Of a DNA stretch of 64,000 nucleotides, positions 8,748-17,275 are shown piece after piece. The notes beneath the pieces are model-generated. The model was not told where the DNA came from and searched no databases. It saw only the letters and a program-made list of their open reading frames with translations. Made by a program: the position numbers and the translations under genes. Source of the stretch: Arthrobacter agilis (GTDB lineage: Bacteria > Actinomycetota > Actinomycetes > Actinomycetales > Micrococcaceae); contig NZ_JAUSXO010000001.1 of the NCBI RefSeq assembly GCF_030816075.1, forward strand, positions 248,001 through 312,000, written 5' to 3'. The number at the start of each line of letters is the position of its first letter. Position 1 is the first letter of the stretch.

Positions 8748-11700
8748 TTAGCCAGCCGATTGGTGGTTGCCTAGCCCGAAAAACCTTTCGAAGAACGTGC
8801 CGAGCTTCCCAAGAACACGGTCTTTCTTCTCTCCATGGCCTCCGTCCGACCCGAATCTCGAAACCGGCGGCAACACCTTGGTGATGGCAGTGCCGCTCTT
8901 TCTGATTTCACCGTCTCGGAAGGCCGTTTCGATGAACGAACGCGTCTCATCCGCTTTAAGGTTCTCTTGCTCGACAATCGCATTGAGCTCTGCGGCCCGG
9001 CGGGCGGCGACGTAGGCCGCCCACTGCTCGTCGATATCTCCGCTGGCAGAGATGGAGTCTACGAAATCCTCGACCAAGTCCTTCTTATTGCGCAGGCTCG
9101 GGCTCGCGTCGATCGCGTGCGAGATCGTCACCCGGATGTCGCGGTCTTCGCCGTCGCCGGTAGCCTCGCGGAACTTCTGAACGAGCATCAGGATGTAATC
9201 GACGTTGATCTCGACCTGTTTGATCAGCTCGATCTCGAAGACGACGTCATCGACAATCGACTCCTTATCGGTGTCCTTGCGCTTGCGGAACTCGGCGTAC
9301 AGGTCGAGGTAGACGCTGCGGTAGTCCTGGCCTTGGCGGTCGGTCAGGATCTCATTTCCAATGAAATCGTCGAACGAGCTCAAGATGTTCTGCAGGCGCA
9401 GGATCTGACCGAACAGCGCGATGAAGGTTTTCGGCGCCGATTCGCCGATGATCGGCTGCCCCAGCGGGAACTGGGCCACAAGTTCCCGCACGAGCTCTGA
9501 ATACGTGTCGTAGTACTCGGCGTACGGCTTGAGAAGTACGACGCTCTTTGCATCCTTATTACCGAAGAGTGCGATGGCCTCGTTGGTTTCCTCTTCGAGG
9601 TCACGGAAACTGACAATGTTACCGTAGGTTTTGACCGAGTTGAGGATGCGGTTGGTCCGGGAGAACGCCTGGATAAGACCGTGGTTCACAAGCCGTTTGT
9701 CGACAAAGAGTGTGTTGAGCGTGGTGGCGTCGAAGCCGGTCAAGAACATGTTGACCACGATGACAAGGTCAAGTTCGCGGTTTTTCAGGCGTAGCGACAG
9801 ATCCTTGTAGTAGTTCTGAAATTTCTCGGACGAGGTGTCGAAACTCGTGTTGAACATCAAGTTGTAGTCCTTGATCGCGGCTTCTAGGAAGTCACGCGAG
9901 GACTGGTCGAGGTTGGCTGTATCGAAGCCCTCGTCGTCGAGGGAGTCGTCGCCGACCTCTTCATTTGCCGCGTAGGAGTAGATGATGCCGATCTTGAGCT
10001 TGCGATCCGGCGTCAGGTGTGCCTGCTGCACTTGGAAGCGAGTGTAGTAGCGCTTAGCTGCCTCGATCGAGGCGGTCGCGAATAGTGCATTGAAGCCATG
10101 TACTCGACGCTCACCCAGCGAGTAGTGCTCTGCGCGGCGGGTCTTCTGGTCGAAATGCTCCAGCGTGTAGTCGACGACTTTGCGGAGGCGCTCAGGCGCG
10201 AGGAGCGCCTTCTCAGTGTCGATCGCGGGTACCTGCGCATCGACGACCGAGCCCACCTTAACCGTGTTCACGTAGTCAATGCGGAACGGCAGGACGTTCT
10301 TGTCGCTGATGGCATCGACAATCGTGTAGGTGTGGATCGCCATCTGGTGGCTCTCGGGCGGGCACTTCTTCGGGTCTCCGTGCAGGAAGCAACCGAAAGC
10401 CTGGGCCGTAGTGCGCAAGTTCGCGTTACCACTGGTGCCGGCGTTGCTGGCGAAGATCGGCGTCCCGGTGAAGCCGAAGAGGTTATAGCGCTTGAACGCT
10501 TTGGTGATCGCCGTATGCATGTCTCCAAACTGGGAGCGATGGCACTCATCGAAGATGAGTACGACATGCCCGTCGAAGATCTCGTGGCCCTTGTTTGCCG
10601 GCGCATTGATGAATGTCGCGAGCTTCTGAATCGTCGTGATGATGATCCGCGCGCTCGGGTCCTCCAGCTGCTTCTTGAGAACCGCTGTTGAAGTGTTGGA
10701 GTTGGCAGCACCCTTCTCGAAGCGGTCGTACTCGCGCATCGTTTGGTAGTCGAGATCCTTACGATCGACGACGAAGAGCACCTTCTCGACGCTCGGCATC
10801 CGGCTGGCAAGCTGGGCCGCCTTGAAGCTCGTGAGCGTCTTACCCGAACCGGTGGTGTGCCAGACGTAGCCACCGGCTTTGAGCGTGCCGAGCTGCTTGT
10901 AGTTGGCAGAGACCTCGATGCGGTTTAGGATCCGCTCTGCGGAGACGATTTGATACGGGCGCATCACAAGCAGCATGCGATCGGCGGTGAGCACGCAGTA
11001 CTTAGTGAGGACGTTGAGCAGGGTGTGGCGAGCGAAGAACGTCTTGGCGAAGGCCGAGAGGTCTTGTATCGGCTTGTTCTGGGCGTCGGCCCACCAAGAG
11101 GTGAACTCGAATGAGTTGCTGGTCTTGCGTGTCCGCTTCTTGCCCTTCAGATCCTCGACATGCTGACGCCGCGTGGTGTTGCTGTAGTACTTGGTCAGTG
11201 TGCCGTTACTGATAACGAAGAGTTGGACGTACTCGAACAGGCCTGAGCCGGCCCACAGGCTGTCGCGCTGATAGCGATCAATCTGATTGAAGGCTTCGCG
11301 GATGTCGACGCCGCGGCGCTTGAGTTCGATATGCACCATCGGGAGCCCATTGATGAGGACGGTGACGTCGTAACGGTTGGCATGATTGGCGCCACCCTCA
11401 CCTGCAGCGAGTTCGTATTGGTTGATCACCTGTAGGCGATTATTGTGGACGTTCTTCTTGTCGATGAGGCTGATGTTCTTCGTCGTACCGTCGTCGCGCT
11501 TAAGCGTCTGGATGTGATCATCCTGGAGGCGGACGGTCTTTTCGGCGATGCCATCGTTCGCTGCAGCGATCTTCGTCGTGAAAAACTGCTCCCACTCCGG
11601 ATCGCTGAAGGTGGTGCGGTTCAGCGCCTCTAGCTGAACACGAAGGTTCGCGATCAGCTGCTGTTCACTGGTGATCGGAAGGTATTCGTACGCCTGCGAC

Positions 11701-11846
11701 TCCAGGAGCTTGATGAACTCCTTCTCAAGCTCAGCCTCGGACTGGTAGGCCGTCGCATCGCCCGCATCGGCGACGTACTCAGCAACAACCGTGCTCTCGG
11801 AGCTGACGGCAATTGGGGCGTACTGACGAGGGCGGGAATCGCTCAT
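8748..11846 (-). CDS. hsdR: Type I restriction enzyme, HsdR subunit
   Basis: This 1032-aa protein carries the DNA-cleavage and motor functions of a type I system. An N-terminal nuclease domain has RYDVTVLINGLPMVHIELKRRG near residue 160 (the D...ExK of PD-(D/E)XK). The SF2 motor has VWHTTGSGKTLTS (Walker A) near 330, LIFDECHRSQFG, and FGFTGTPIF, with a helicase C half reading VNMFLTGFDATTLNTLFVDK. The C-terminal region is the usual helical HsdM-binding domain. It resembles the EcoR124/IC branch. Its ATG overlaps the hsdS stop by four bases (ATGA). Confidence 0.97.
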   Translation of the reverse strand: MSDSRPRQYAPIAVSSESTVVAEYVADAGDATAYQSEAELEKEFIKLLESQAYEYLPITSEQQLIANLRVQLEALNRTTFSDPEWEQFFTTKIAAANDGIAEKTVRLQDDHIQTLKRDDGTTKNISLIDKKNVHNNRLQVINQYELAAGEGGANHANRYDVTVLINGLPMVHIELKRRGVDIREAFNQIDRYQRDSLWAGSGLFEYVQLFVISNGTLTKYYSNTTRRQHVEDLKGKKRTRKTSNSFEFTSWWADAQNKPIQDLSAFAKTFFARHTLLNVLTKYCVLTADRMLLVMRPYQIVSAERILNRIEVSANYKQLGTLKAGGYVWHTTGSGKTLTSFKAAQLASRMPSVEKVLFVVDRKDLDYQTMREYDRFEKGAANSNTSTAVLKKQLEDPSARIIITTIQKLATFINAPANKGHEIFDGHVVLIFDECHRSQFGDMHTAITKAFKRYNLFGFTGTPIFASNAGTSGNANLRTTAQAFGCFLHGDPKKCPPESHQMAIHTYTIVDAISDKNVLPFRIDYVNTVKVGSVVDAQVPAIDTEKALLAPERLRKVVDYTLEHFDQKTRRAEHYSLGERRVHGFNALFATASIEAAKRYYTRFQVQQAHLTPDRKLKIGIIYSYAANEEVGDDSLDDEGFDTANLDQSSRDFLEAAIKDYNLMFNTSFDTSSEKFQNYYKDLSLRLKNRELDLVIVVNMFLTGFDATTLNTLFVDKRLVNHGLIQAFSRTNRILNSVKTYGNIVSFRDLEEETNEAIALFGNKDAKSVVLLKPYAEYYDTYSELVRELVAQFPLGQPIIGESAPKTFIALFGQILRLQNILSSFDDFIGNEILTDRQGQDYRSVYLDLYAEFRKRKDTDKESIVDDVVFEIELIKQVEINVDYILMLVQKFREATGDGEDRDIRVTISHAIDASPSLRNKKDLVEDFVDSISASGDIDEQWAAYVAARRAAELNAIVEQENLKADETRSFIETAFRDGEIRKSGTAITKVLPPVSRFGSDGGHGEKKDRVLGKLGTFFERFFGLGNHQSAG

Positions 11847-13072
11847 GATGCAAGCTCCTCGAAGGTGAGAAGGCGGTCCCGGTAGTACTCATACTGAGTG
11901 CGTCGGGCCTTCAGCTCGGCGGGGAGATTCGCGCTCAACTCGCTGACCAATGCGTCGAATTTGTCGAGAATTTTGACGATGCGCTCCTGCTCGCTCTTGG
12001 GCGGAACCGGAACCATCACGGACTTCACTATGTCCGCGTTGAGGTTCCTGACGGTGCCGGAGCCGGCGCGCTGGGCGAACTCGGCCTGGACGGGTGCCGA
12101 ACGGAGGAGATAGTAGAGGTAGTCGGGGATGAACGACTCGCTGAAGTTGCTGATCGCGAGCCAACCGTCGTGGATGCAGCCCTCGATTTTCGAGATGTAG
12201 GGGCGCCCGAAACTCATTGAGTTGGAGAGCACGAAGTCTCCGGGAACCACACGACGCGACTTGGCTGCCCCAGCGGGCGTCACTCGCTGCGCGGTGCGAG
12301 TTATGAACTTGTCGCCCGCAGGAACGTCGCCGATCTTGATCCATGGGATCCCGTCTTCGGCGGTTGTGATGAAGGACTGGATTGGTCTCGGCGATGCACC
12401 GCGAACGATGGTGGCTACGTCGCCAAATCTGACGCGAGCGACGTGGTCCGCATTCTCGAGCAAGAGACCGGCGTGGTGGTTGTACTGGTTTCGCCGAGCC
12501 AGCTCTTCGTTTTCAAGCTCCTCAGCGAGTGCCGAAGTGAGTGCGTTGAGTTGGTCCAACACGCGCACAAGCTCGCGCTGCAGTTCGAGAGGAGGCACGG
12601 GAATTCGATATGCGCGGACAGCTCGGTCGGAAATCGATGGATAGTTTCCGGGGACCTGGTTGGCCTCGATGTATTGGCGAAAGGTCTCAGTACCGAGTAT
12701 GTGCGCGAGGAAGTTTGTGAGCACGACTGACGTGTCGGGTCTGAGTACGCAGTACCCAGTGCTCGCGATCTGCCCGTCATACTCTGCTGGAATCACCGCC
12801 CAACGCATCTGCGCGGGTCGTGTGGTCGCGAAGATCACGTCCCCTGTTCGTACGACCTGCTGCGCACGACTGGGAGCGTCCTTCGCGGTGATGACAACGG
12901 TGTCACCGATCGCGTGCGTTGCGCGGTCGACAGAAGCTAGGTCAATGTACTTGAACTCGTCGTTGGTATTGGCCCACTTGATCTTCGACGCCGTTGCGGT
13001 GATCTCGCCCACAGCTCTGAACGGCACAGCACTCGCTGCGAGCTGATGAATCAGGTTCTCGGCCCGGCTCAT
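11843..13072 (-). CDS. hsdS: Type I restriction specificity subunit HsdS
   Basis: The 409-aa protein shows two target-recognition domains, each ending in a conserved helical spacer. The first runs to about residue 150 and closes with RIPVPPLELQRELVRVLDQL; the second runs from about 215 and closes with VPVPPKSEQERIVKILDKF. This duplicated layout gives a bipartite DNA target. The spacer continues as AEELENEELARRNQYNHH and AELKARRTQYEYYRDRLL. The gene overlaps its neighbours on both sides by four bases. No second hsdS fragment or inverted repeat for phase variation was seen nearby. Confidence 0.95.
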   Translation of the reverse strand: MSRAENLIHQLAASAVPFRAVGEITATASKIKWANTNDEFKYIDLASVDRATHAIGDTVVITAKDAPSRAQQVVRTGDVIFATTRPAQMRWAVIPAEYDGQIASTGYCVLRPDTSVVLTNFLAHILGTETFRQYIEANQVPGNYPSISDRAVRAYRIPVPPLELQRELVRVLDQLNALTSALAEELENEELARRNQYNHHAGLLLENADHVARVRFGDVATIVRGASPRPIQSFITTAEDGIPWIKIGDVPAGDKFITRTAQRVTPAGAAKSRRVVPGDFVLSNSMSFGRPYISKIEGCIHDGWLAISNFSESFIPDYLYYLLRSAPVQAEFAQRAGSGTVRNLNADIVKSVMVPVPPKSEQERIVKILDKFDALVSELSANLPAELKARRTQYEYYRDRLLTFEELAS

Positions 13073-13884
13073 GGCGCCACTCCCTCGGATGCGATCTGCC
13101 CGATGTCATCTACGGCCCATCCGAGCTCCTCGATTGCATTCGCGTACTCGTTGTCCTTTGCGACCTGATCGACGACACCCAGCACCAGCTGGCGACATGG
13201 CGCGTACTTGGCGAGGGCAATGTCTTCGTCGGAGTGCCCGTGGATGACGTCGCTCAGTTCACCGAAGAGCTTGTAGCCGCTACCGGAGAACCGGAGCGGG
13301 ATGATGTTGCGTTTTTCGTTGACCTCCTGCAGCACGTCCTTGAACGGCCGACGCTTTCCTCTGGACGTCTGGAGGGGGACATCGGCGAGGACGGCGACCT
13401 GATGAGTCACTAACTCGAAGATTTTGCGCAGATAGATCATGGAACCTGCACCGAGGCCAAGCTCGTACGCCTGCTGAGCTCGTGTAAGCAGTTCGGCAAA
13501 TGGTCCAGAGTCGGAATCTGCGCGATCTGCACGGTCTCGCAGGTTCTCGGTGTAGCGCTCAACGCGAACGAGTGGTGCAGAGGAGTAGAAGTCATCTTCG
13601 GCGGCGACGAGAAACCATGCCTCCACGGTGCTGGCACAGCTCGAGCACTTGAGAGTGACGTCGATGCTGAGTAAGCCGTCGCCGACTACCAAGCAAGACA
13701 GCTTGGCACCTGAGAGGAATGTGCGGGTTACGTCGCACGTACGACAGCGGAAGTTGAGCGCGACCTGACCAACACGAATTGTCGTGGTTCGCCCCCAGCC
13801 AAGTCGACGGTCACCGAAGAGGAAGCGCTCTACCCGCGACTCCGGACGCGCAGGCGCTTTGGAGAGCAGTTCAGACAAGAGCAT
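13069..13884 (-). CDS. Zinc-ribbon protein of unknown function embedded in the hsd operon (DUF4145-like)
   Basis: The 271-aa protein sits between hsdM and hsdS, overlapping hsdM by 14 bases and hsdS by four. An N-terminal zinc ribbon is visible as CRTC near residue 47 and CSSC near residue 80. The second half contains ELGLGAGSMIYLRKIFELV and KRNIIPLRFSGSGYKLFGELSDVIHG, resembling the helical DUF4145-type regions found in many defence loci. The overlaps on both sides imply it is made in proportion to the Hsd subunits. It could be an accessory or control factor of the enzyme, but no catalytic motif was recognised. Confidence 0.75.
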   Translation of the reverse strand: MLLSELLSKAPARPESRVERFLFGDRRLGWGRTTTIRVGQVALNFRCRTCDVTRTFLSGAKLSCLVVGDGLLSIDVTLKCSSCASTVEAWFLVAAEDDFYSSAPLVRVERYTENLRDRADRADSDSGPFAELLTRAQQAYELGLGAGSMIYLRKIFELVTHQVAVLADVPLQTSRGKRRPFKDVLQEVNEKRNIIPLRFSGSGYKLFGELSDVIHGHSDEDIALAKYAPCRQLVLGVVDQVAKDNEYANAIEELGWAVDDIGQIASEGVAP

Positions 13885-15451
13885 GTCCCTCCCCTTTCAG
13901 ACCTGCGACGATCTTGCCGATAGCGGCTCGGAGTTCAGCTTGTCGCGCCACAATCTGAGTGATTTCGGCGTCCAGCTCCTGGATATCGACTATCTCGCGG
14001 GTGTGTTTGGCCTCGACGTACGAAGTCACGGCGATGTTGTAGCTGTTGGTTGCGAGATCGGCGTTCGAGACGATTTTGGCGAAGTGATCTACGTCCTCAC
14101 GGTTGACGAACGCATCGAGGATGGCGTTCTGGTTGTCCGTGCTGAGCTTGTTCTTATTGCCGGGGCGCACGACCTCGTCGGTCGCATTGATGAACAGGAC
14201 GGAGTTGTCCTTCTTCGACTTTTTGAGCACGAGGATGCAAGTCGCGATCGTGGTGCCGAAGAAGAGGTCCGGCGGCAGCTGGATCACTGCATCGACGTAG
14301 TTGTTTTCTATGAGATATTTGCGGATCTTCTGCTCTGCGCCTCCGCGGTACATGACGCCGGGGAACTCAACGATGGCGGCCGTCCCATTGACGGCGAGCC
14401 AACTGAGGATGTGCATGGTGAAGGCAAGATCTGCCTTGCTCTTTGGCGCTAGGACACCAGCGGGCGCGAAGCGCGGGTCGTTGATGAGGAGCGGATCGGC
14501 GTCGCCCTCCCAGTTGATTGAATACGGCGGGTTCGAGACGATCGCCTCAAACGGCTCGTCGTCCCAGTGCGCCGGGTCGACGAGGGTATCACCGTGCGCG
14601 AGGTTGATCTTCTCGTAGTTCACGTCGTGCAGGAACATGTTGATGCGGGCGAGGTTGTAGGTGGTCAGGTTGATCTCCTGGCCGTAGAAGCCCTGGCGGA
14701 CGTTCTCCTTACCCAGGACCTTGGCGAACTTCAGCAGGAGCGAGCCTGAGCCGACGGCGGGGTCGTAAACCTTATTGACCGACTTCTTGCCCACGACCGT
14801 GATGCGCGCGAGCAGCTCGGAGACCTCCTGGGGCGTGTAGTACTCGCCACCGGACTTGCCGGCGTTGGCTGCGTACATCTGCATCAGGTACTCGTAAGCG
14901 TCACCGAAGGTGTCGATGGCATGATCGTCGAAGCCGCCGAGATTGAGGTCGCCGATGGCGTTGAGCAGCTTGACCAGCTTCTCGTTGCGCCGAGCAACAG
15001 TGTTGCCGAGCTTGGCGCTGTTGACGTCGAGGTCGTCGAATAGACCCTTGAAATCGTCCTCGGAGTCCGTCCCTATCGCCGAACCCTCGATGTTGCCGAA
15101 GATTCGATCGAGCGTCTCGTTGAGGTTCTCGTCATCGGCGGCGCCTTCACGGACGTTGGCGAAGAGCTCGCTCGGGAGGATATAGAAGCCCTTCTCGGCG
15201 ACCGTCTCTCGTCGACCAAACTCAGCCTGCTCGTCGGAAAGTCGCGCGTAATCGAAGCCTGTCTCGCCAGCCTCCGCTTCGCCCTTGTTGATGTACGCGG
15301 CGAGATTCTCTGAGACAAACCGGTAAAAGAGCATTCCGAGCACGTAGCTCTTGAAATCCCAGCCGTCGACTGAACCTCGCAGATCGTTTGCGATTCGCCA
15401 AATTGTCCTGTGTAACTCAGCACGCTGAGCTTCCTTCGTGGCCGGTGTCAT
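13871..15451 (-). CDS. hsdM: Type I DNA methyltransferase subunit HsdM
   Basis: The 526-aa protein has the N-terminal helical HsdM domain (WDFKSYVLGMLFYRFVSE near residue 30), then the adenine methyltransferase core with DPAVGSGSLLLKF (SAM-binding motif I) near 225 and SNPPYSINW (catalytic NPPY) near 300. It methylates adenine at the site chosen by HsdS. It is the first gene of the hsd operon. Start choice is ambiguous: a GAGGGGAC purine run is better placed for an overlapping ATG at 15461 that opens only a 14-codon frame. Confidence 0.96.
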   Translation of the reverse strand: MTPATKEAQRAELHRTIWRIANDLRGSVDGWDFKSYVLGMLFYRFVSENLAAYINKGEAEAGETGFDYARLSDEQAEFGRRETVAEKGFYILPSELFANVREGAADDENLNETLDRIFGNIEGSAIGTDSEDDFKGLFDDLDVNSAKLGNTVARRNEKLVKLLNAIGDLNLGGFDDHAIDTFGDAYEYLMQMYAANAGKSGGEYYTPQEVSELLARITVVGKKSVNKVYDPAVGSGSLLLKFAKVLGKENVRQGFYGQEINLTTYNLARINMFLHDVNYEKINLAHGDTLVDPAHWDDEPFEAIVSNPPYSINWEGDADPLLINDPRFAPAGVLAPKSKADLAFTMHILSWLAVNGTAAIVEFPGVMYRGGAEQKIRKYLIENNYVDAVIQLPPDLFFGTTIATCILVLKKSKKDNSVLFINATDEVVRPGNKNKLSTDNQNAILDAFVNREDVDHFAKIVSNADLATNSYNIAVTSYVEAKHTREIVDIQELDAEITQIVARQAELRAAIGKIVAGLKGEGHALV

Positions 15452-15838
15452 CGACGTTCATGTCCCCTCGCGCTGCTAGGCGCATTTTCGTAGATACTTC
15501 AGGTAGCTCGCCATCGGTTACCGCGGCACCCCGTCTGAGGGCGTCGGATGCTGCGCGTCGCGCAGGTCGGTACAAGACATAATCTATCTGGTCGCGCAGG
15601 CTCTGCCGTCGCTCGGCAGTCCGGTCGCTCGGGTCGTGCCCAGGGCTTGCATCGCAGTAGCGCCTTGCCCCGCGTGCGAGACCGCTACTTGTTGTCGCGG
15701 AGCATATTAGGAGACGGGGACGCGTTTGGTGTTCTGTTCGAGCGGGCCGGTGCTCGCGTGTACCGCCACGGCTATCGACCAACTCAGGACAGGCCGAACG
15801 CCGAAGCGACGAGTGCGGCTGCTTTCCTCGAGCCGTGG
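15452..15838 (+). other. Non-coding stretch between hsdM and the IS element
   Basis: No convincing gene lies here; open frames are short and lack family motifs. The segment nearest hsdM should contain its promoter. The minus strand has a TATCTAC box about 30 bases upstream of the hsdM start, but no clear -35. The IS element sits about 390 bp upstream of hsdM. Confidence 0.4.
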
Positions 15839-15846
15839 CGATATCA
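15839..15846 (+). repeat. Left target-site duplication of the IS element
   Basis: CGATATCA directly precedes the left inverted repeat and is identical to 17223-17230. Eight-base duplications are typical of ISL3-family insertions. Confidence 0.85.
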
Positions 15847-17222
15847 GGCTCAACGTAATTGACGGTGTAGCAGGCTTCGAAAGCCGCCTGATTCCAGGAG
15901 TGATCGGGCGATGTAGTTGGTGGGGTTTCGGAATCCAAGGGCTGACCCGCGGAGGTGTTCGAGGCGTCCATTGATGGCCTCCGTGGGGCCATTCGAGGTA
16001 CGGGGGGCGGTCAAAGAATGCGAGCACGTCGACCGCCCGCTGCTTCAGAGTCCGGCCGAGTCGGCGGATCTCGGTCAGCACGGCGGGAACGCCGCTAGTG
16101 ACCGAGCTGATCACCGACTTCATCATTTCCTTCCCCTTCCTCTTGTCGGGTTCCCTGTAGGCGGCGACGATTCGTTGATAGATGCCCACGTCGCTTCGAC
16201 CTCAAGGTGATCCTCGACCGCGAACACCGCGGCCAGACGCGCTCTCTGCTTCTCGGTCAGCAGGTCAGCACCGGTATGGAGAATTCGTCGGGCGCGATAG
16301 AGCGGGTCACCGGCACGACCCCGATGCCCGAGCGTCGCCTGTTGGATGCGTTGCCGGCACCGGTCCAACCCGTCCCCGGCGAGCCGGACCACGTGGAAAG
16401 GGACCATGACGGGGACCGCGTCGGGGAGCTCCTCGGAGGTCGCGGTCTCGAAGCCGGTGAACCCCATCCATCGCGACGACCTCCACCCCGTCCCGCCACG
16501 CCTGCGGGCGACGTTGGAGCCAGTCCTTGAAGACCTGCTTGGAGCGTCCCTCGACCATGTCCAGCAAACGCGCCGGGCCCGTCTTATCGCAGATCGGAGT
16601 CAGGTCAATGATGAACATCACGTATCTGTCGCCGCGGCGGGCATGCCGCCATGTATGCTCATCCACCCCGATCACGGACACCCCGTCGAACCTGTCCGGG
16701 TCGTCGATCAACCGACGCTTGCCCTCGGTCAGGACCGCACTGTTCGCCGCATGCCAGGACACCCCGAGACCTGCCGCAACACGGAACACGGTGAGGTGAG
16801 TAATAACCAGGCCTTCCAGCGCCCGACGAAGCCCGCGACGGGAGATCTTCGCCCGTCGCTCAGCCGCCCTCGAGGTGTCCTGCCTCCAGGTGCGTCTGCA
16901 CCCGGTGCACCGGTAGCGGCGCACCCGCACCAGCAGCGCCTTCCTTCCGCCCCGCACGACCGGCACCACGGGTCCGCCTCGACAACACGGCACTCGATCA
17001 CCGCCCGATCGGGCTCAAGGTGCTCTCCGACAGCTTCGAGGCCGTGCTCGTCGAGCCGGCAGAACGTAGTGAGGTCAGACGTAGCAAAGGTAGCGTTGAG
17101 CACGTCGAGGTCTTTCGGATAGCGAGCATAGGAACTTTCATCATCGGAAGGCCTCGACCACTATCCCGCCTTCAACGCGCCAAACCCACTCGGGCCGACC
17201 ACACCCTCAATTACGAAAAGCC
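15847..17222 (-). mobile_element. Decayed ISL3-family insertion sequence (1376 bp)
   Basis: The element is bounded by imperfect inverted repeats: the left end begins GGCTCAACGTAATTGACGGTG and the reverse complement of the right end begins GGCTTTTCGTAATTGAGGGTG, sharing CGTAATTGA. Perfect 8-bp direct repeats flank it. The single gene inside is an ISL3-type transposase broken by several frameshifts and one internal deletion, so the copy cannot move by itself. It lies between the hsd operon and the 529-aa gene at 17276. Confidence 0.9.
15850..17103 (-). pseudogene. ISL3-family transposase pseudogene (at least four frameshifts and a deletion)
   Basis: Joining frames gives a recognisable ISL3 transposase. 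It starts MLNATFATSDLTTFCRLDE at 17103, has the zinc-finger CRSCG and RYRCTGCRRTWRQDT, and the DDE core with VIGVDEHTWRH, VVAMDG and FHVVRLAGDALD-like text. It ends in GPTEAINGRLEHLRGSALGF and stops at 15850. Lesions: about 20 codons missing after CGAEG (near 16950), an extra G after VVAMDG (near 16465), a lost G at EATWG (near 16190) and an extra base at FFDRP (near 16010). Flanking codons remain conserved, so decay is recent. Confidence 0.88.
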
Positions 17223-17230
17223 CGATATCA
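17223..17230 (+). repeat. Right target-site duplication of the IS element
   Basis: CGATATCA follows the right inverted repeat and matches the left copy base for base. Confidence 0.85.
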
Positions 17231-17275
17231 GTCAACTTAAATCTTCCCGGGGTGAGTGAACGCTTAGCGTTCGAA

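Noticed and set aside
8835-9500. Long plus-strand open frame opposite hsdR
   Set aside because: It lies fully inside hsdR, has no motif or start signal, and reflects composition of the coding strand.
15850-17103. Transposase frameshifts as plain sequencing errors
   Set aside because: A missing block of about 20 codons cannot be a base-call error, and other long genes in the window are uninterrupted.
15839-17230. GATATC as part of the IS inverted repeats
   Set aside because: The bases outside the GGCT ends match as an 8-bp direct repeat, which explains the apparent palindrome better.
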